A DNA stretch of 8,179 nucleotides from Clostridiales bacterium (GTDB taxonomy: Bacteria > Bacillota > Clostridia > Oscillospirales > QAMX01), in the NCBI GenBank assembly GCA_003149835.1, contig QAMX01000129.1, positions 9,793 through 17,971 of the forward strand, given 5' to 3'. This document shows, piece by piece, positions 1 through 6,369 of the stretch; within the stretch, counting starts at the first letter, position 1, and each line of letters starts with the position of its first letter. Position numbers and translations under genes: made by a program. The notes beneath the pieces were generated by a model. That model worked only from the letters and a program-made list of their open reading frames with translations. It searched no databases and was not told the DNA's origin.

Positions 1-858
1 CCGTTTTTCAGCGGCTTTGTGAGCAAATCCCTGCTGCATGAGGCGCTGCTCGAATACGGCGGCGTCTACCGCGCCGTGATCCCGTGGGTCGAAGGGGCGT
101 TTGTGGTCAGCGGCGGGCTGACTCTCGCCTATATGGCGAAGCTGTTTACGGCGCTGAACGCCAAGGGGGACGGGCCGCAGCCACACGGCGGCCGCTATCT
201 GAGCCGCGCCGGAGCGGCGGCGCTGTCGCTGACCGCGGCCGTGCTGCTGGTTTTCGGCCTGCTGCCGCGCCAGAGCGCGGAGCCGCTGCTGCGCTGGGCC
301 GCGCCGTTTCTGGGCGAAGCCGGCGAAGCGTCGCCCGCGTATTTCGCCTGGGAAAATTTCCGCAGCGCGCTGATGACGATTGCGGTCGGCGCGGTGGTCT
401 ATTTCGGCGTTGTCCGGACGCTGCTGTCCTATAAAAAGAACGGCGTGCGCGTTTACAGAAGCTGCTCGCTGAGGCGAATCGATCTGGAAACGCTGGTCTA
501 CCGGCCGCTGATCGCCGCGCTGCTGGCGGTTCTGACGGCTGCGACGCGGCTGCTCGATTCGATGACCGATTTTGTCTCGGCTGTTTTGAGACGGAGCGTT
601 TTCCGCGACGTCCGCCCGCCGTTTGTGCCGCCGGTGGGGACAAAGACGACGTTTGCACTCGGCCGCTTCGCCGACGCAATGGCGCGGCTGTTCCGCAGGG
701 AGCACGCGGCGTCCTACACGCGGGTGTTCGCGGGGTGGCATGAGAACATCTCCGCGGAAAATAAAATCATCGGCCGCAGCTTTTCCTATGGGATGCTGTG
801 CGCGTGCGTCGGGCTGTGCGCGACGATTTTGTATCTGCTGTACTGCGCGGTGCGGTGA
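1..858 (+). CDS. Complex I subunit 5-like / Mrp-type proton-conducting membrane protein, C-terminal part
   Basis: The reading frame is open from the first base, so the gene is cut by the window edge and only its last 285 residues are seen. The fragment opens with PFFSGFVSKSLL, matching the conserved (G-I-P)-P-x-F-S-G-F-x-S-K loop of the NuoL/NuoM/MrpA-MrpD antiporter-like family. A GTG at 19 lies inside this motif and is not the true start. About five hydrophobic segments follow (fragment residues about 25-52, 67-88, 122-142, 170-192 and 260-285), with a basic, Arg-rich stretch between the fourth and the last. Family members are integral membrane subunits that move H+ or Na+ in complex I, membrane hydrogenases or Mrp antiporters. 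Which complex this belongs to cannot be told, because the partner genes lie outside the window. The family call is firm; the specific complex is open. Confidence 0.85.
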   Translation, partial: PFFSGFVSKSLLHEALLEYGGVYRAVIPWVEGAFVVSGGLTLAYMAKLFTALNAKGDGPQPHGGRYLSRAGAAALSLTAAVLLVFGLLPRQSAEPLLRWAAPFLGEAGEASPAYFAWENFRSALMTIAVGAVVYFGVVRTLLSYKKNGVRVYRSCSLRRIDLETLVYRPLIAALLAVLTAATRLLDSMTDFVSAVLRRSVFRDVRPPFVPPVGTKTTFALGRFADAMARLFRREHAASYTRVFAGWHENISAENKIIGRSFSYGMLCACVGLCATILYLLYCAVR

Positions 859-873
859 ACGCACAGGCGCGGA

Positions 874-900
874 CCGGCGGGGCAGACGAGCGGCCGCCGG
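874..900 (+). other. Intergenic hairpin between membrane subunit and acetyltransferase
   Basis: CCGGCGG (874-880) and CCGCCGG (894-900) form a perfect 7-bp stem with a 13-base loop in the 71-base gap. No T-run follows, so it is not a convincing intrinsic terminator. Read-through into the acetyltransferase gene is plausible. The GC-rich context makes such a stem fairly likely by chance. Confidence 0.35.
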
Positions 901-929
901 AACTCAAAACCGGCACAGGGAGGCTTTGA

Positions 930-1820
930 ATGCGCTGCGTCATCGGAGGGGAAACATACGACTACCGCGACGATATCCGGCGGGATGAGGCGGCGCGCCG
1001 CAGCTTTGACGATTTGGCGCGGCGGACGTTCGGCCTATCCTTTGAAGGCTGGTATCAAAGCGGATACTGGCAGGGCGACTATCTCCCGCACGTCCTGCTG
1101 CGCGGGGACAAGGTGGTGGCCAACGTTTCGGTCAACCTGTGTCCGATGCGGCTGGACGGAAAAATATGGCGTCTGGTACAGCTCGGAACGGTCATGACGG
1201 ACGAAGCGTTTCGCGGCCGGGGTCTGGCGCGGTTTTTGATGGAGCGGATTCTCGAAACGTGGGAAAACCGCTGCGACGGGATGTATCTGTATGCCAACGA
1301 CTCCGTCCTCGGCTTTTACCCGAAATTCGGCTTTGTCCGAGCGGAGGAGTACCGGTATGAGCTGCCGTTTTCCGGAGCGAAGCCGTCGGCCGCGCGGCTG
1401 TCGATGGAGAACGCGGCCGGCGTGCGCGCGCTGCTCGATGCGTTTGGAAAGGGAAATCCGTTTGCGCGGATGACGATGGCTGACAACGAGGGCCTGCTGA
1501 TGTTCTACTGCTCGCAGTTTTTAAAAAGCGGGATCCGATATCTGCCCGAGTCCGGAGCCGCGGCCGTGATCGAAGCCGGCGATGATGCGCTGCTGGTGTG
1601 GGATATTTTCGGCGGCGGCGGGCTGCGGCTTTCCGACGTCCTCGCCGCCGTGGCGCCCGAGGGGACGCGGCGGATCCGCCTCGGCTTTACACCCAAGGAG
1701 ACGGAGGGGATGGAAGCCGGGCTGCTGCGGGAGGAGGACACGACGCTGTTTGTGCGCGGCGATATTTGCGCAAAGCTCGCCGCGGAGCGCCTGATGTTTC
1801 CCTTGCTGTCCCACGCGTGA
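930..1820 (+). CDS. GNAT family N-acetyltransferase, two-domain type
   Basis: This predicted 296-residue cytoplasmic enzyme should transfer an acetyl group from acetyl-CoA to an amine. The acetyl-CoA binding motif A is visible at about 84-107, with the R/Q-x-x-G-x-G/A core as R95-G-R-G-L-A100, preceded by the usual strand QLGTVMTDEAF. Motif B follows at about 117-135, with the typical YANDSVLGFYPKFGF run. Residues from about 150 to 296 form a second domain without its own clear motif A, as in Eis-like or tandem GNAT proteins of Firmicutes. The ATG at 930 is chosen because GGGAGG (918-923) lies six bases upstream. It follows the membrane-subunit gene by 71 bases on the same strand and may share its transcript. 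The substrate cannot be read from the sequence. Confidence 0.9.
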   Translation: MRCVIGGETYDYRDDIRRDEAARRSFDDLARRTFGLSFEGWYQSGYWQGDYLPHVLLRGDKVVANVSVNLCPMRLDGKIWRLVQLGTVMTDEAFRGRGLARFLMERILETWENRCDGMYLYANDSVLGFYPKFGFVRAEEYRYELPFSGAKPSAARLSMENAAGVRALLDAFGKGNPFARMTMADNEGLLMFYCSQFLKSGIRYLPESGAAAVIEAGDDALLVWDIFGGGGLRLSDVLAAVAPEGTRRIRLGFTPKETEGMEAGLLREEDTTLFVRGDICAKLAAERLMFPLLSHA

Positions 1821-1870
1821 CAGAGCGAAACCGGTCTGCGGCGGCGAAAAGAAAAGGGAGAGAAAAATGA

Positions 1871-1906
1871 AAGGGGCGTCCTGAACGGAAATTCAGGACG
1901 CCCCTT
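1871..1906. terminator. Bidirectional intrinsic terminator between convergent genes
   Basis: AAGGGGCGTCCTGAA (1871-1885) and TTCAGGACGCCCCTT (1892-1906) form a perfect 15-bp stem with a six-base CGGAAA loop. It lies 50 bases after the acetyltransferase stop and 87 bases after the minus-strand kinase stop. Read on the minus strand, the stem is followed by TCATTTTTCT, a fair U-tract. On the plus strand, only two T residues sit at the stem end and a T7 run comes 14 bases later (1921-1927). It should therefore be stronger for the kinase transcript than for the acetyltransferase one. Confidence 0.85.
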
Positions 1907-1966
1907 GCGGCGCAAAATCGTTTTTTTACAGCGCCGGAGCGCTTGGCCCCAAAGCCTGCGGGAGCG

Positions 1967-1990
1967 GGCGCTTCGGCGAACCGGAGCGCC
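1967..1990 (-). other. Hairpin with UUCG loop just after the kinase stop codon
   Basis: On the minus strand GGCGCTCCGG, TTCG, CCGAAGCGCC forms a 10-bp stem with one mismatch and a stable UUCG tetraloop, starting four bases beyond the stop codon. No T-run follows. It may protect the 3' end of the transcript or act with the stronger terminator at 1871-1906. A second copy of CCGGAGCGC at 1934-1942 gives an alternative pairing partner. Confidence 0.4.
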
Positions 1991-1993
1991 TGT

Positions 1994-2848
1994 TCAGAAC
2001 GCGCCGGCGTGCGCCGCGGTGCGCGCGCCGTTTTCGTTGCCGGCGCGCAGAGCCGCCGAGCGGTCGCGCGTCCGCAGCCATGCGCTCAGATAACCGGCGG
2101 AAAAAGCGTCGCCCGCGCCGACGGTGTCGACGACCGCGACGGGGACGGCGTCGGCGCAGACGGTTTCATCGTCGCGCCCGTAGGCGACGGCGCCGCGGCC
2201 GCCGCGGGTCACAACGACGGTGTGACAGGGGAAATCGGAAAAGACAAAGCGCGCGAAGCGGTCGGCGGGCATGACCTCGTCGAACAGCAGCAGGGAGATG
2301 GTGTCCACCTCGTCCTCGTTGAGCTTGAAAATCCCGCAGCGCTCAATCGAGGCGGCGACGATGTCCTCGTCGTAGAGCTGCTTGCGCAGGTTGACGTCGA
2401 AGAGCTTTTCCGCGTTTGGCATGGCGGCGAGCAGGCGTCCGACGCTCTCCGCCATGCTTTTGCTGCGTTTCTGCGCCAGCGAGCCGAACACGGCCGCGTC
2501 TGGCGACAGGCGCGTGAGCGCGGCGAGATCGGCCTCGGAGAGCTCGGTCAGGTCGTAGGCGGCGTTTTCAGGCAGGTCAAAGCGCTCGTCGCCTTCCAGC
2601 TCGGGGTGAACGACGGCCGTTCCGGTGGGGCGGTCGTTGGAGGCGACAAAGCGGGTGTCAACGCCGAGCTGTCCGAGCTGATCCAGGGCGCTGCGCCCCA
2701 GCTCGTCGCGGCCGACGGCGGAGATCATATACGGCTTCTCGCCGAGCTTGGCAAGGTGTACCGCGGCGTTGAGCGGCGCGCCGCCGAGATAACGCCGGCC
2801 GGGGTAAATGTCCCAGAGGATTTCGCCGATGCATACGACGGTTTTCAT
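1994..2848 (-). CDS. PfkB-family carbohydrate kinase, fructokinase-like
   Basis: This predicted 284-residue soluble kinase phosphorylates a sugar with ATP; fructose is the likeliest substrate. Ribokinase/PfkB landmarks are in order: the substrate-binding di-glycine motif GGAPLN at 22-27, DVNLR at 151-155, the Mg-binding NxxE motif at N177-E180, TRGGRGA at 214-220, and the C-terminal signature DTVGAGDAFSAG at 241-252 with the catalytic base Asp247. The N-terminus (VVCIGEILWD) and DVNLR favour fructokinase over ribokinase or adenosine kinase, but this is a family-level judgement. An ATG further upstream at 2881 is in frame. The start at 2848 is preferred because AGGAGG (2857-2862) lies eight bases before it and the protein then begins at the first beta strand. 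The gene is 93 bases downstream of the dehydrogenase gene and probably in the same operon. Confidence 0.92.
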   Translation of the reverse strand: MKTVVCIGEILWDIYPGRRYLGGAPLNAAVHLAKLGEKPYMISAVGRDELGRSALDQLGQLGVDTRFVASNDRPTGTAVVHPELEGDERFDLPENAAYDLTELSEADLAALTRLSPDAAVFGSLAQKRSKSMAESVGRLLAAMPNAEKLFDVNLRKQLYDEDIVAASIERCGIFKLNEDEVDTISLLLFDEVMPADRFARFVFSDFPCHTVVVTRGGRGAVAYGRDDETVCADAVPVAVVDTVGAGDAFSAGYLSAWLRTRDRSAALRAGNENGARTAAHAGAF

Positions 2849-2856
2849 AAAATTGG

Positions 2857-2862
2857 CCTCCT
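2857..2862 (-). promoter_or_regulatory. Ribosome binding site of the sugar kinase
   Basis: A perfect AGGAGG on the minus strand with eight bases to the ATG at 2848. It decides the start against the in-frame ATG at 2881. Confidence 0.85.
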
Positions 2863-2941
2863 GTGGCGCGGGATTGCGCATGGATCCGGGCGGCCGGCGC
2901 TTCGGCAGCCGGACCGGGTTTACGGGGGATGCGGCCGCCGG

Positions 2942-4048
2942 TCAGCCGAGACGGCTGCGGAGAATGGCGAGCAGGTCGTCGCGGCTGATCACGCGGACGC
3001 CGCCCTCGACATTTTTTGCGGAGATGGTCTTGTCCGCGTACTTGACGCACTGCTCGTCGGTCAGTTTGAAATCAAGCGGCATATCGTCGCAGGAGGCGAG
3101 CAGGGCGGCGAGCCCGTCGCTGTCGGCGACGCCGCAGAGCGCATAGACGCGCGCGGCGCGCTCCGGCGCGGCAGCCGACATATAGCGGACGAAGTCGGGC
3201 AGGAAATAGGCGTTGGCCTGCCCGTGCGGGATGCCGTGGTGATAAGTCAGCATATACCCCGTGGAGTGGACAAAGCCCGTTCCGGTGCGGGAGATGACCA
3301 TGCCGGCCAGCGTCGAGCCGTAAAGGAGGGTCTCGCGCGTTTCAAAGGACAGGTTGTTGGAAATGACGGCGCGGATTCCCTTTTGGAGCAGCGTGATCGC
3401 CTTTTCGGCCAGCGCGTCGGAGACGGGGTTGGCTTTTTTCATGAAATAGCCCTCGACGGCATGGCAGAGCGCGTCGACCGCGGTCGACATGGTGAAGGCG
3501 CGGGGCAGCGTCTCGGTGTAGGTGGGGTCGCAGAAGGCGATTTTGGCGTAGATGTCGTCGCCGGAGAAGGAGCGCTTGTTTTCAATGCTCGGGACGGTGA
3601 GAATCGAATACGGCGTGACCTCGCTGCCCGTGCCCGCGGTGGTGTTGACGGCCAGCAGCGGCAGCGCGGGCTTGCGGGCGGCGTTGAACAGCTCCTCGGG
3701 CTGCATCTCAGGGTTGGCCGCGTAGGCGGCGACAGCCTTGCCTGCGTCGAGCGGGGAACCGCCGCCGATGGCGAGGATGAAGTCGGCGTTCCAGTCGCGG
3801 GCGATGCGGCCGCCCTCATAGACGGTCGTAATCAGCGGGTTCTGCTCAATTTTATCGAAGATCTTGTAGGTAACACCCGCCTTGGCGAGCGACGCTTCGG
3901 CGTCGGCCAGCGCGCCGCACTTGCGCGCCGAGGTCTTGCCGCAGACGATGAGGCAGCGCGAGCCGAAGGCCGCGTAGTCTGAAAAGCTGCGGAAGCAGCC
4001 GGCGCCGGAAATGATTTTGACGGGGTTGAAAAAATCGATGTTCAGCAT
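2942..4048 (-). CDS. Iron-containing (group III) alcohol dehydrogenase
   Basis: This 368-residue NAD(P)-dependent oxidoreductase interconverts an alcohol and an aldehyde or ketone. The nucleotide-binding motif GGGSPLDAGK is at 95-104, and TTAGTGSEVTPYSIL spans 136-150. The four metal ligands fit Asp192, His196 (VDALCHAVEGY), His261 and His275 (HHGIPHGQANA). The last two ligands have the same 14-residue spacing as in FucO. The length is normal for the family. The ATG at 4048 is chosen because AAGGAG (4056-4061) lies seven bases upstream and the protein then starts with the usual F-x-x-P-x-x-I-x-x-G module. The frame stays open upstream to 4483 but has no protein-like character there. Substrate candidates include lactaldehyde/propanediol, butanol or a polyol; none can be fixed. 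The sugar kinase gene follows and is probably co-transcribed. Confidence 0.94.
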   Translation of the reverse strand: MLNIDFFNPVKIISGAGCFRSFSDYAAFGSRCLIVCGKTSARKCGALADAEASLAKAGVTYKIFDKIEQNPLITTVYEGGRIARDWNADFILAIGGGSPLDAGKAVAAYAANPEMQPEELFNAARKPALPLLAVNTTAGTGSEVTPYSILTVPSIENKRSFSGDDIYAKIAFCDPTYTETLPRAFTMSTAVDALCHAVEGYFMKKANPVSDALAEKAITLLQKGIRAVISNNLSFETRETLLYGSTLAGMVISRTGTGFVHSTGYMLTYHHGIPHGQANAYFLPDFVRYMSAAAPERAARVYALCGVADSDGLAALLASCDDMPLDFKLTDEQCVKYADKTISAKNVEGGVRVISRDDLLAILRSRLG

Positions 4049-4055
4049 AGAAAAT

Positions 4056-4061
4056 CTCCTT
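4056..4061 (-). promoter_or_regulatory. Ribosome binding site of the alcohol dehydrogenase
   Basis: AAGGAG on the minus strand lies seven bases before the ATG at 4048. It sets the start within a frame that is otherwise open for another 145 codons upstream. Confidence 0.8.
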
Positions 4062-4065
4062 TTCT

Positions 4066-4095
4066 CCGCCGCCTTTCCGCGAAGGAGGGCGGCGG
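4066..4095 (-). promoter_or_regulatory. Hairpin just upstream of the dehydrogenase ribosome binding site
   Basis: CCGCCGCC (4066-4073) and GGCGGCGG (4088-4095) form a perfect 8-bp GC-only stem with a 14-base loop. CCTT/AAGG inside offers a further partial pairing. The stem ends four bases from the AAGGAG ribosome binding site. If it forms in the mRNA it could affect translation initiation or mRNA stability. The regulatory role is inference. Confidence 0.45.
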
Positions 4096-4123
4096 GCAAA
4101 TTTTTTCGGGGGAACTGCGGACA

Positions 4124-4199
4124 GGTCAAGCGACAGCGAAAAAAGGATTTCCGGGCCCGCAGGCGCGGGATTTTTTTCGCGCGGTCAGGGCGCTTGACC
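4124..4199. repeat. Nested 76-base inverted repeat
   Basis: Three nested stems share one axis. The outer stem is GGTCAAGCG (4124-4132) with CGCTTGACC (4191-4199). The middle is GCGAAAAAA (4136-4144) with TTTTTTCGC (4172-4180). The inner is CCCGC (4156-4160) with GCGGG (4165-4169). All three are perfect; the intervening internal loops are unequal. A/T runs flank a GC core on both strands, which suits a bidirectional terminator. A leader RNA fold or a degenerate small mobile repeat is also possible. Confidence 0.65.
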
Positions 4200-4390
4200 G
4201 TTATGAAAGCCGGGCGGCGGGGACGGCCGCGCCGGATCAATCCGAGAGGATAAGGGGAAAACGTGCAATACCGTATATCGGCAGACAGCGGCGGATCGTC
4301 TGTCATGAAATGTCCGTGCCGCCTGCATGGGCAGAGGCGTTGCCGCGGTATTTTGTAGCGCCTCGATCTTGAAGCGGGCGCGTACGCGAT

Positions 4391-4418
4391 GCGGGCGAAC
4401 ACACGGGTTCGCCCCTGC
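4391..4418. repeat. Short palindromic intergenic element, possibly interspersed repeat
   Basis: GGGCGAAC (4393-4400) and GTTCGCCC (4407-4414) form a perfect 8-bp stem with a six-base loop ACACGG. The form GGGCGAAC-ACACGG-GTTCGCCCC resembles palindromic elements that I recall as recurring between genes in gut Clostridia, but no second copy occurs in this window. Membership of a repeat family is from memory and unverified. Confidence 0.45.
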
Positions 4419-4486
4419 GAATGACCGGATAGCGGGGCGCCTGCGGGATACGGCCCGCCGCCTTGGGGGACGCTCTCTGCCAAGCT

Positions 4487-5941
4487 TTACATCTGGCCGC
4501 GCTTAGAGAGCATCTCCTGCTTAATATCCCAGAGCGGGCGCGTCAGATCGACGTAGTAGTCGTGTGGGTTGTCAAAGCGCTTGACCTCGTCCCAGAGATG
4601 GGCGATACAGTCGTCGGCATAGGCGCGGATCTGTTCAAGCGGCGGCAGATCGTAGACGAGCTGACCGTTTTGAAAGATCGGGACGAGCAGCTGCTTGGCG
4701 GTGAAATCGGTGATGAGCTTTTTCTTCCATGTAAATTCGGGGTGGAAGAGCTCAAAGGGCTCGCCGCTGCGGATGGTTTCGCTGTGCAGCGAGAGCACGT
4801 CGGCGATCGCCATGCCGTTGGGGTCGAAGAAGCGCCAAAGCTTTTTGAAATGCGGCGTGGTGATTTTGGCGACGTTTTCGGAGAGCTTGATTTTCGGCGT
4901 GATCCGGCCGGCCTCGTCTTCCACGGCGCAGAGCTTATAAACGCCGCCGAACACCGGCTCGCTGCGCGACGTGATCAGCCGCTCGCCGACGCCGAAGGTA
5001 TCGATACACGCGCCCTGTGTGAGCAGCTCGCGGATGATATACTCGTCGAGGGAGTTGGAGACGACGATTTTGCAGCCGGGGTAGCCCGCCGCGTCGAGCC
5101 GCGAGCGGATACAGCGCGTCAGATACGTCACGTCGCCGGAGTCAATGCGCACGCCGGCGGGCATGATGCCCTTGGGCTTCAAAACCTCATCGAAAACGCG
5201 GATGGCGTTGGGCAGGCCGCTGCCGAGCACGTCGTAGGTGTCGAGCAGCAGCGTGCAGCCGTCGGGGTATGTCTCGGCGTAGGCCTTGAAGGCCTCGTAT
5301 TCGCTGTCGAACATCTGAATCCACGAATGCGCCATGGTGCCGACGGCGGGGATGTGGAAGAGCCGGTCGGCGAGCGTGTTGGAGGTGACGGGGCAGCCGC
5401 CGATGTAGGCGGCGCGCGAACCGTAGAGCGCGCCGGCGTAGCTGTGGGCGCGGCGCGCGCCGAACTCCATGACGACCCGGCCGCCGGCGCTGCGGGCGAT
5501 ACGACTGGACTTGGTGGCGATCAGCGATTGGTGGTTGATCGTCGCCAGAAGCATAGTCTCGATCAGCTGCGCCTGCGGCGCGGGGCCGCGGACGATGACG
5601 AGCGGCTCGCCGGGGAAGATCGGCGTTCCCTCCGGCACAGCCCATACGTCGCAGGTAAAGCGGAAATTCTGCAAAAAGGCGATAAAATCCTCGGAAAACA
5701 TCTTTTTTGAGCGGATATACTCGATGTCCTCCGGCGTAAAGTGCAGATCCTGCAAATACTCGACCGCCTGCTCCAAGCCCGCGGCAATGGCAAAGCCGCC
5801 GCCGTCGGGAACCTTGCGGAAGAACAGGTCAAAGTAGGTGATCTTGTCCTTCAAGCCGTGCGCAAGAAAGCCGTTGGCCATGGTGAATTCATAGAAATCA
5901 GTCAGCATCGAGAGGTTGATGCCGTTCAGCATTTTGTCCAT
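4487..5941 (-). CDS. pncB: Nicotinate phosphoribosyltransferase
   Basis: The enzyme joins nicotinate to PRPP, with ATP, to give nicotinate mononucleotide, the entry step of the Preiss-Handler route to NAD. The 484 residues fit the family length. Visible landmarks are TDFYEFTMANGF at 14-25, GGGFAIAAGLEQ at 47-58, EFGARRAHS at 159-167, GTMAHSW at 201-207 with the likely phosphorylated His205, LDTYDVLGSG at 233-242, RIDSGD at 265-270 and FGVGERLITS at 316-325. The ATG at 5941 is chosen because AGGAG (5953-5957) lies 11 bases upstream, a slightly long spacing. The in-frame TTG at 5989 has no ribosome binding site. No other NAD genes are present, so it appears to be a stand-alone salvage gene with its own promoter. 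It points to use of external or recycled nicotinate. Confidence 0.95.
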   Translation of the reverse strand: MDKMLNGINLSMLTDFYEFTMANGFLAHGLKDKITYFDLFFRKVPDGGGFAIAAGLEQAVEYLQDLHFTPEDIEYIRSKKMFSEDFIAFLQNFRFTCDVWAVPEGTPIFPGEPLVIVRGPAPQAQLIETMLLATINHQSLIATKSSRIARSAGGRVVMEFGARRAHSYAGALYGSRAAYIGGCPVTSNTLADRLFHIPAVGTMAHSWIQMFDSEYEAFKAYAETYPDGCTLLLDTYDVLGSGLPNAIRVFDEVLKPKGIMPAGVRIDSGDVTYLTRCIRSRLDAAGYPGCKIVVSNSLDEYIIRELLTQGACIDTFGVGERLITSRSEPVFGGVYKLCAVEDEAGRITPKIKLSENVAKITTPHFKKLWRFFDPNGMAIADVLSLHSETIRSGEPFELFHPEFTWKKKLITDFTAKQLLVPIFQNGQLVYDLPPLEQIRAYADDCIAHLWDEVKRFDNPHDYYVDLTRPLWDIKQEMLSKRGQM

Positions 5942-6015
5942 GAATCGTCTTGCTCCTATCGTTATGATGTTTTTGATCGGTTGACCCAATACGGCCGCGC
6001 CGCATGGTACAGCTT

Positions 6016-6044
6016 ATTATACCACACACCGGTGAGAGACACAA
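6016..6044 (-). promoter_or_regulatory. pncB: Sigma-A-type promoter of the phosphoribosyltransferase gene
   Basis: On the minus strand a perfect -10 TATAAT (6016-6021) is preceded by TGG, giving an extended -10 element. With a 17-base spacer the -35 is TTGTGT (6039-6044), only half matching consensus, which an extended -10 can tolerate. The predicted start of transcription is near 6009, about 68 bases before the ATG. The perfect palindrome CACCGGTG (6027-6034) sits inside the spacer, where a repressor could bind. Confidence 0.7.
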
Positions 6045-6213
6045 GCGGAGGGCGCACGCGGCGGAGACGATTCCTTTCGGGCATGGCTCTCGCGAGACAT
6101 GCGGATGCGATATTGAAAAGCGAAATAAGAAAATAAATATGACTGCAATAAACGAAATATCGCTATATTTTGATGATATTTATAATAAATGCAAAATTCC
6201 GGAAAAGCTTGGC

Positions 6214-6242
6214 TTGACATTTGCCGGTATGCGTGATATAAT
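6214..6242 (+). promoter_or_regulatory. Full-consensus sigma-A promoter of the lipoprotein unit
   Basis: TTGACA (6214-6219), a 17-base spacer, and TATAAT (6237-6242) match the vegetative consensus at all twelve positions. TGA directly before the -10 gives an extended -10 element as well. The AT-rich sequence upstream could act as an UP element. Transcription should start near 6249, leaving a leader of about 185 bases before the lipoprotein ATG. A promoter this strong suggests high or tightly repressed expression. Confidence 0.88.
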
Positions 6243-6326
6243 AGCCGACGGTTTATTTAGAAGACAAAATGATTTTTCAATTTTTTCGCTTTTCGGAACC
6301 CGCGGATGGGGACGCCGGAAAGCATC

Positions 6327-6369
6327 GCCGCCGGTTCTCGGCGGCTGTGCCGCAACAAACGGCGCCGCC
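6327..6369 (+). promoter_or_regulatory. Leader RNA with two competing stems
   Basis: In the leader of the first lipoprotein, GCCGCCG (6327-6333) pairs with CGGCGGC (6339-6345) over a five-base loop. The same right arm (6340-6345) can instead pair with GCCGCC (6364-6369). The two folds exclude each other. A small GCGC-TTCG-GCGC hairpin (6393-6404) follows before the ribosome binding site. No riboswitch class is recognised, and GC-rich repeats can create such pairings by chance. Confidence 0.4.

Larger units (their letters stand above)
4049..4486. other. Structured 438-base gap between phosphoribosyltransferase and dehydrogenase
   Basis: I see no convincing gene here. Both strands have open frames, but the translations are Arg/Pro/Gly-rich and have no family character. 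Read in the minus direction, the gap holds a short palindrome at 4391-4418, a poorly structured middle, a nested inverted repeat at 4124-4199, and a hairpin at 4066-4095 next to the dehydrogenase ribosome binding site. It must contain the end of the phosphoribosyltransferase transcript, a promoter for the dehydrogenase, or both. The best promoter I can find is weak: TTGACC beginning in the outer arm of the nested repeat, about 18 bases before AAAAAT. Confidence 0.6.

Noticed and set aside
1943..3982. 679-codon plus-strand open frame opposite the kinase and dehydrogenase genes
   Set aside because: Its translation is low-complexity (Gly/Arg/Ala/Val-rich, many GDG and AAE-like strings). It is explained by GC-rich codon bias of two well-supported minus-strand genes, and it spans their intergenic gap.
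4011..4253. 80-codon plus-strand open frame over the dehydrogenase start and gap
   Set aside because: It overlaps the dehydrogenase start antisense, is very Arg/Lys-rich and runs through the nested inverted repeat. No ribosome binding site supports it.
4379..4388. CGCGTACGCG palindrome as an operator or attachment site
   Set aside because: A single 10-base GC-rich palindrome with no promoter, integrase or second copy nearby; it can arise by chance at this composition.
4049..4483. In-frame N-terminal extension of the alcohol dehydrogenase
   Set aside because: The frame is open for 145 more codons, but the translation is Arg/Pro-rich with no family match. The canonical dehydrogenase N-terminus begins at 4048 behind a good ribosome binding site.
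4463..5710. 415-codon plus-strand open frame opposite the phosphoribosyltransferase gene
   Set aside because: It is antisense to a gene with clear family motifs, has no ribosome binding site and no recognisable domain. It is a compositional shadow.
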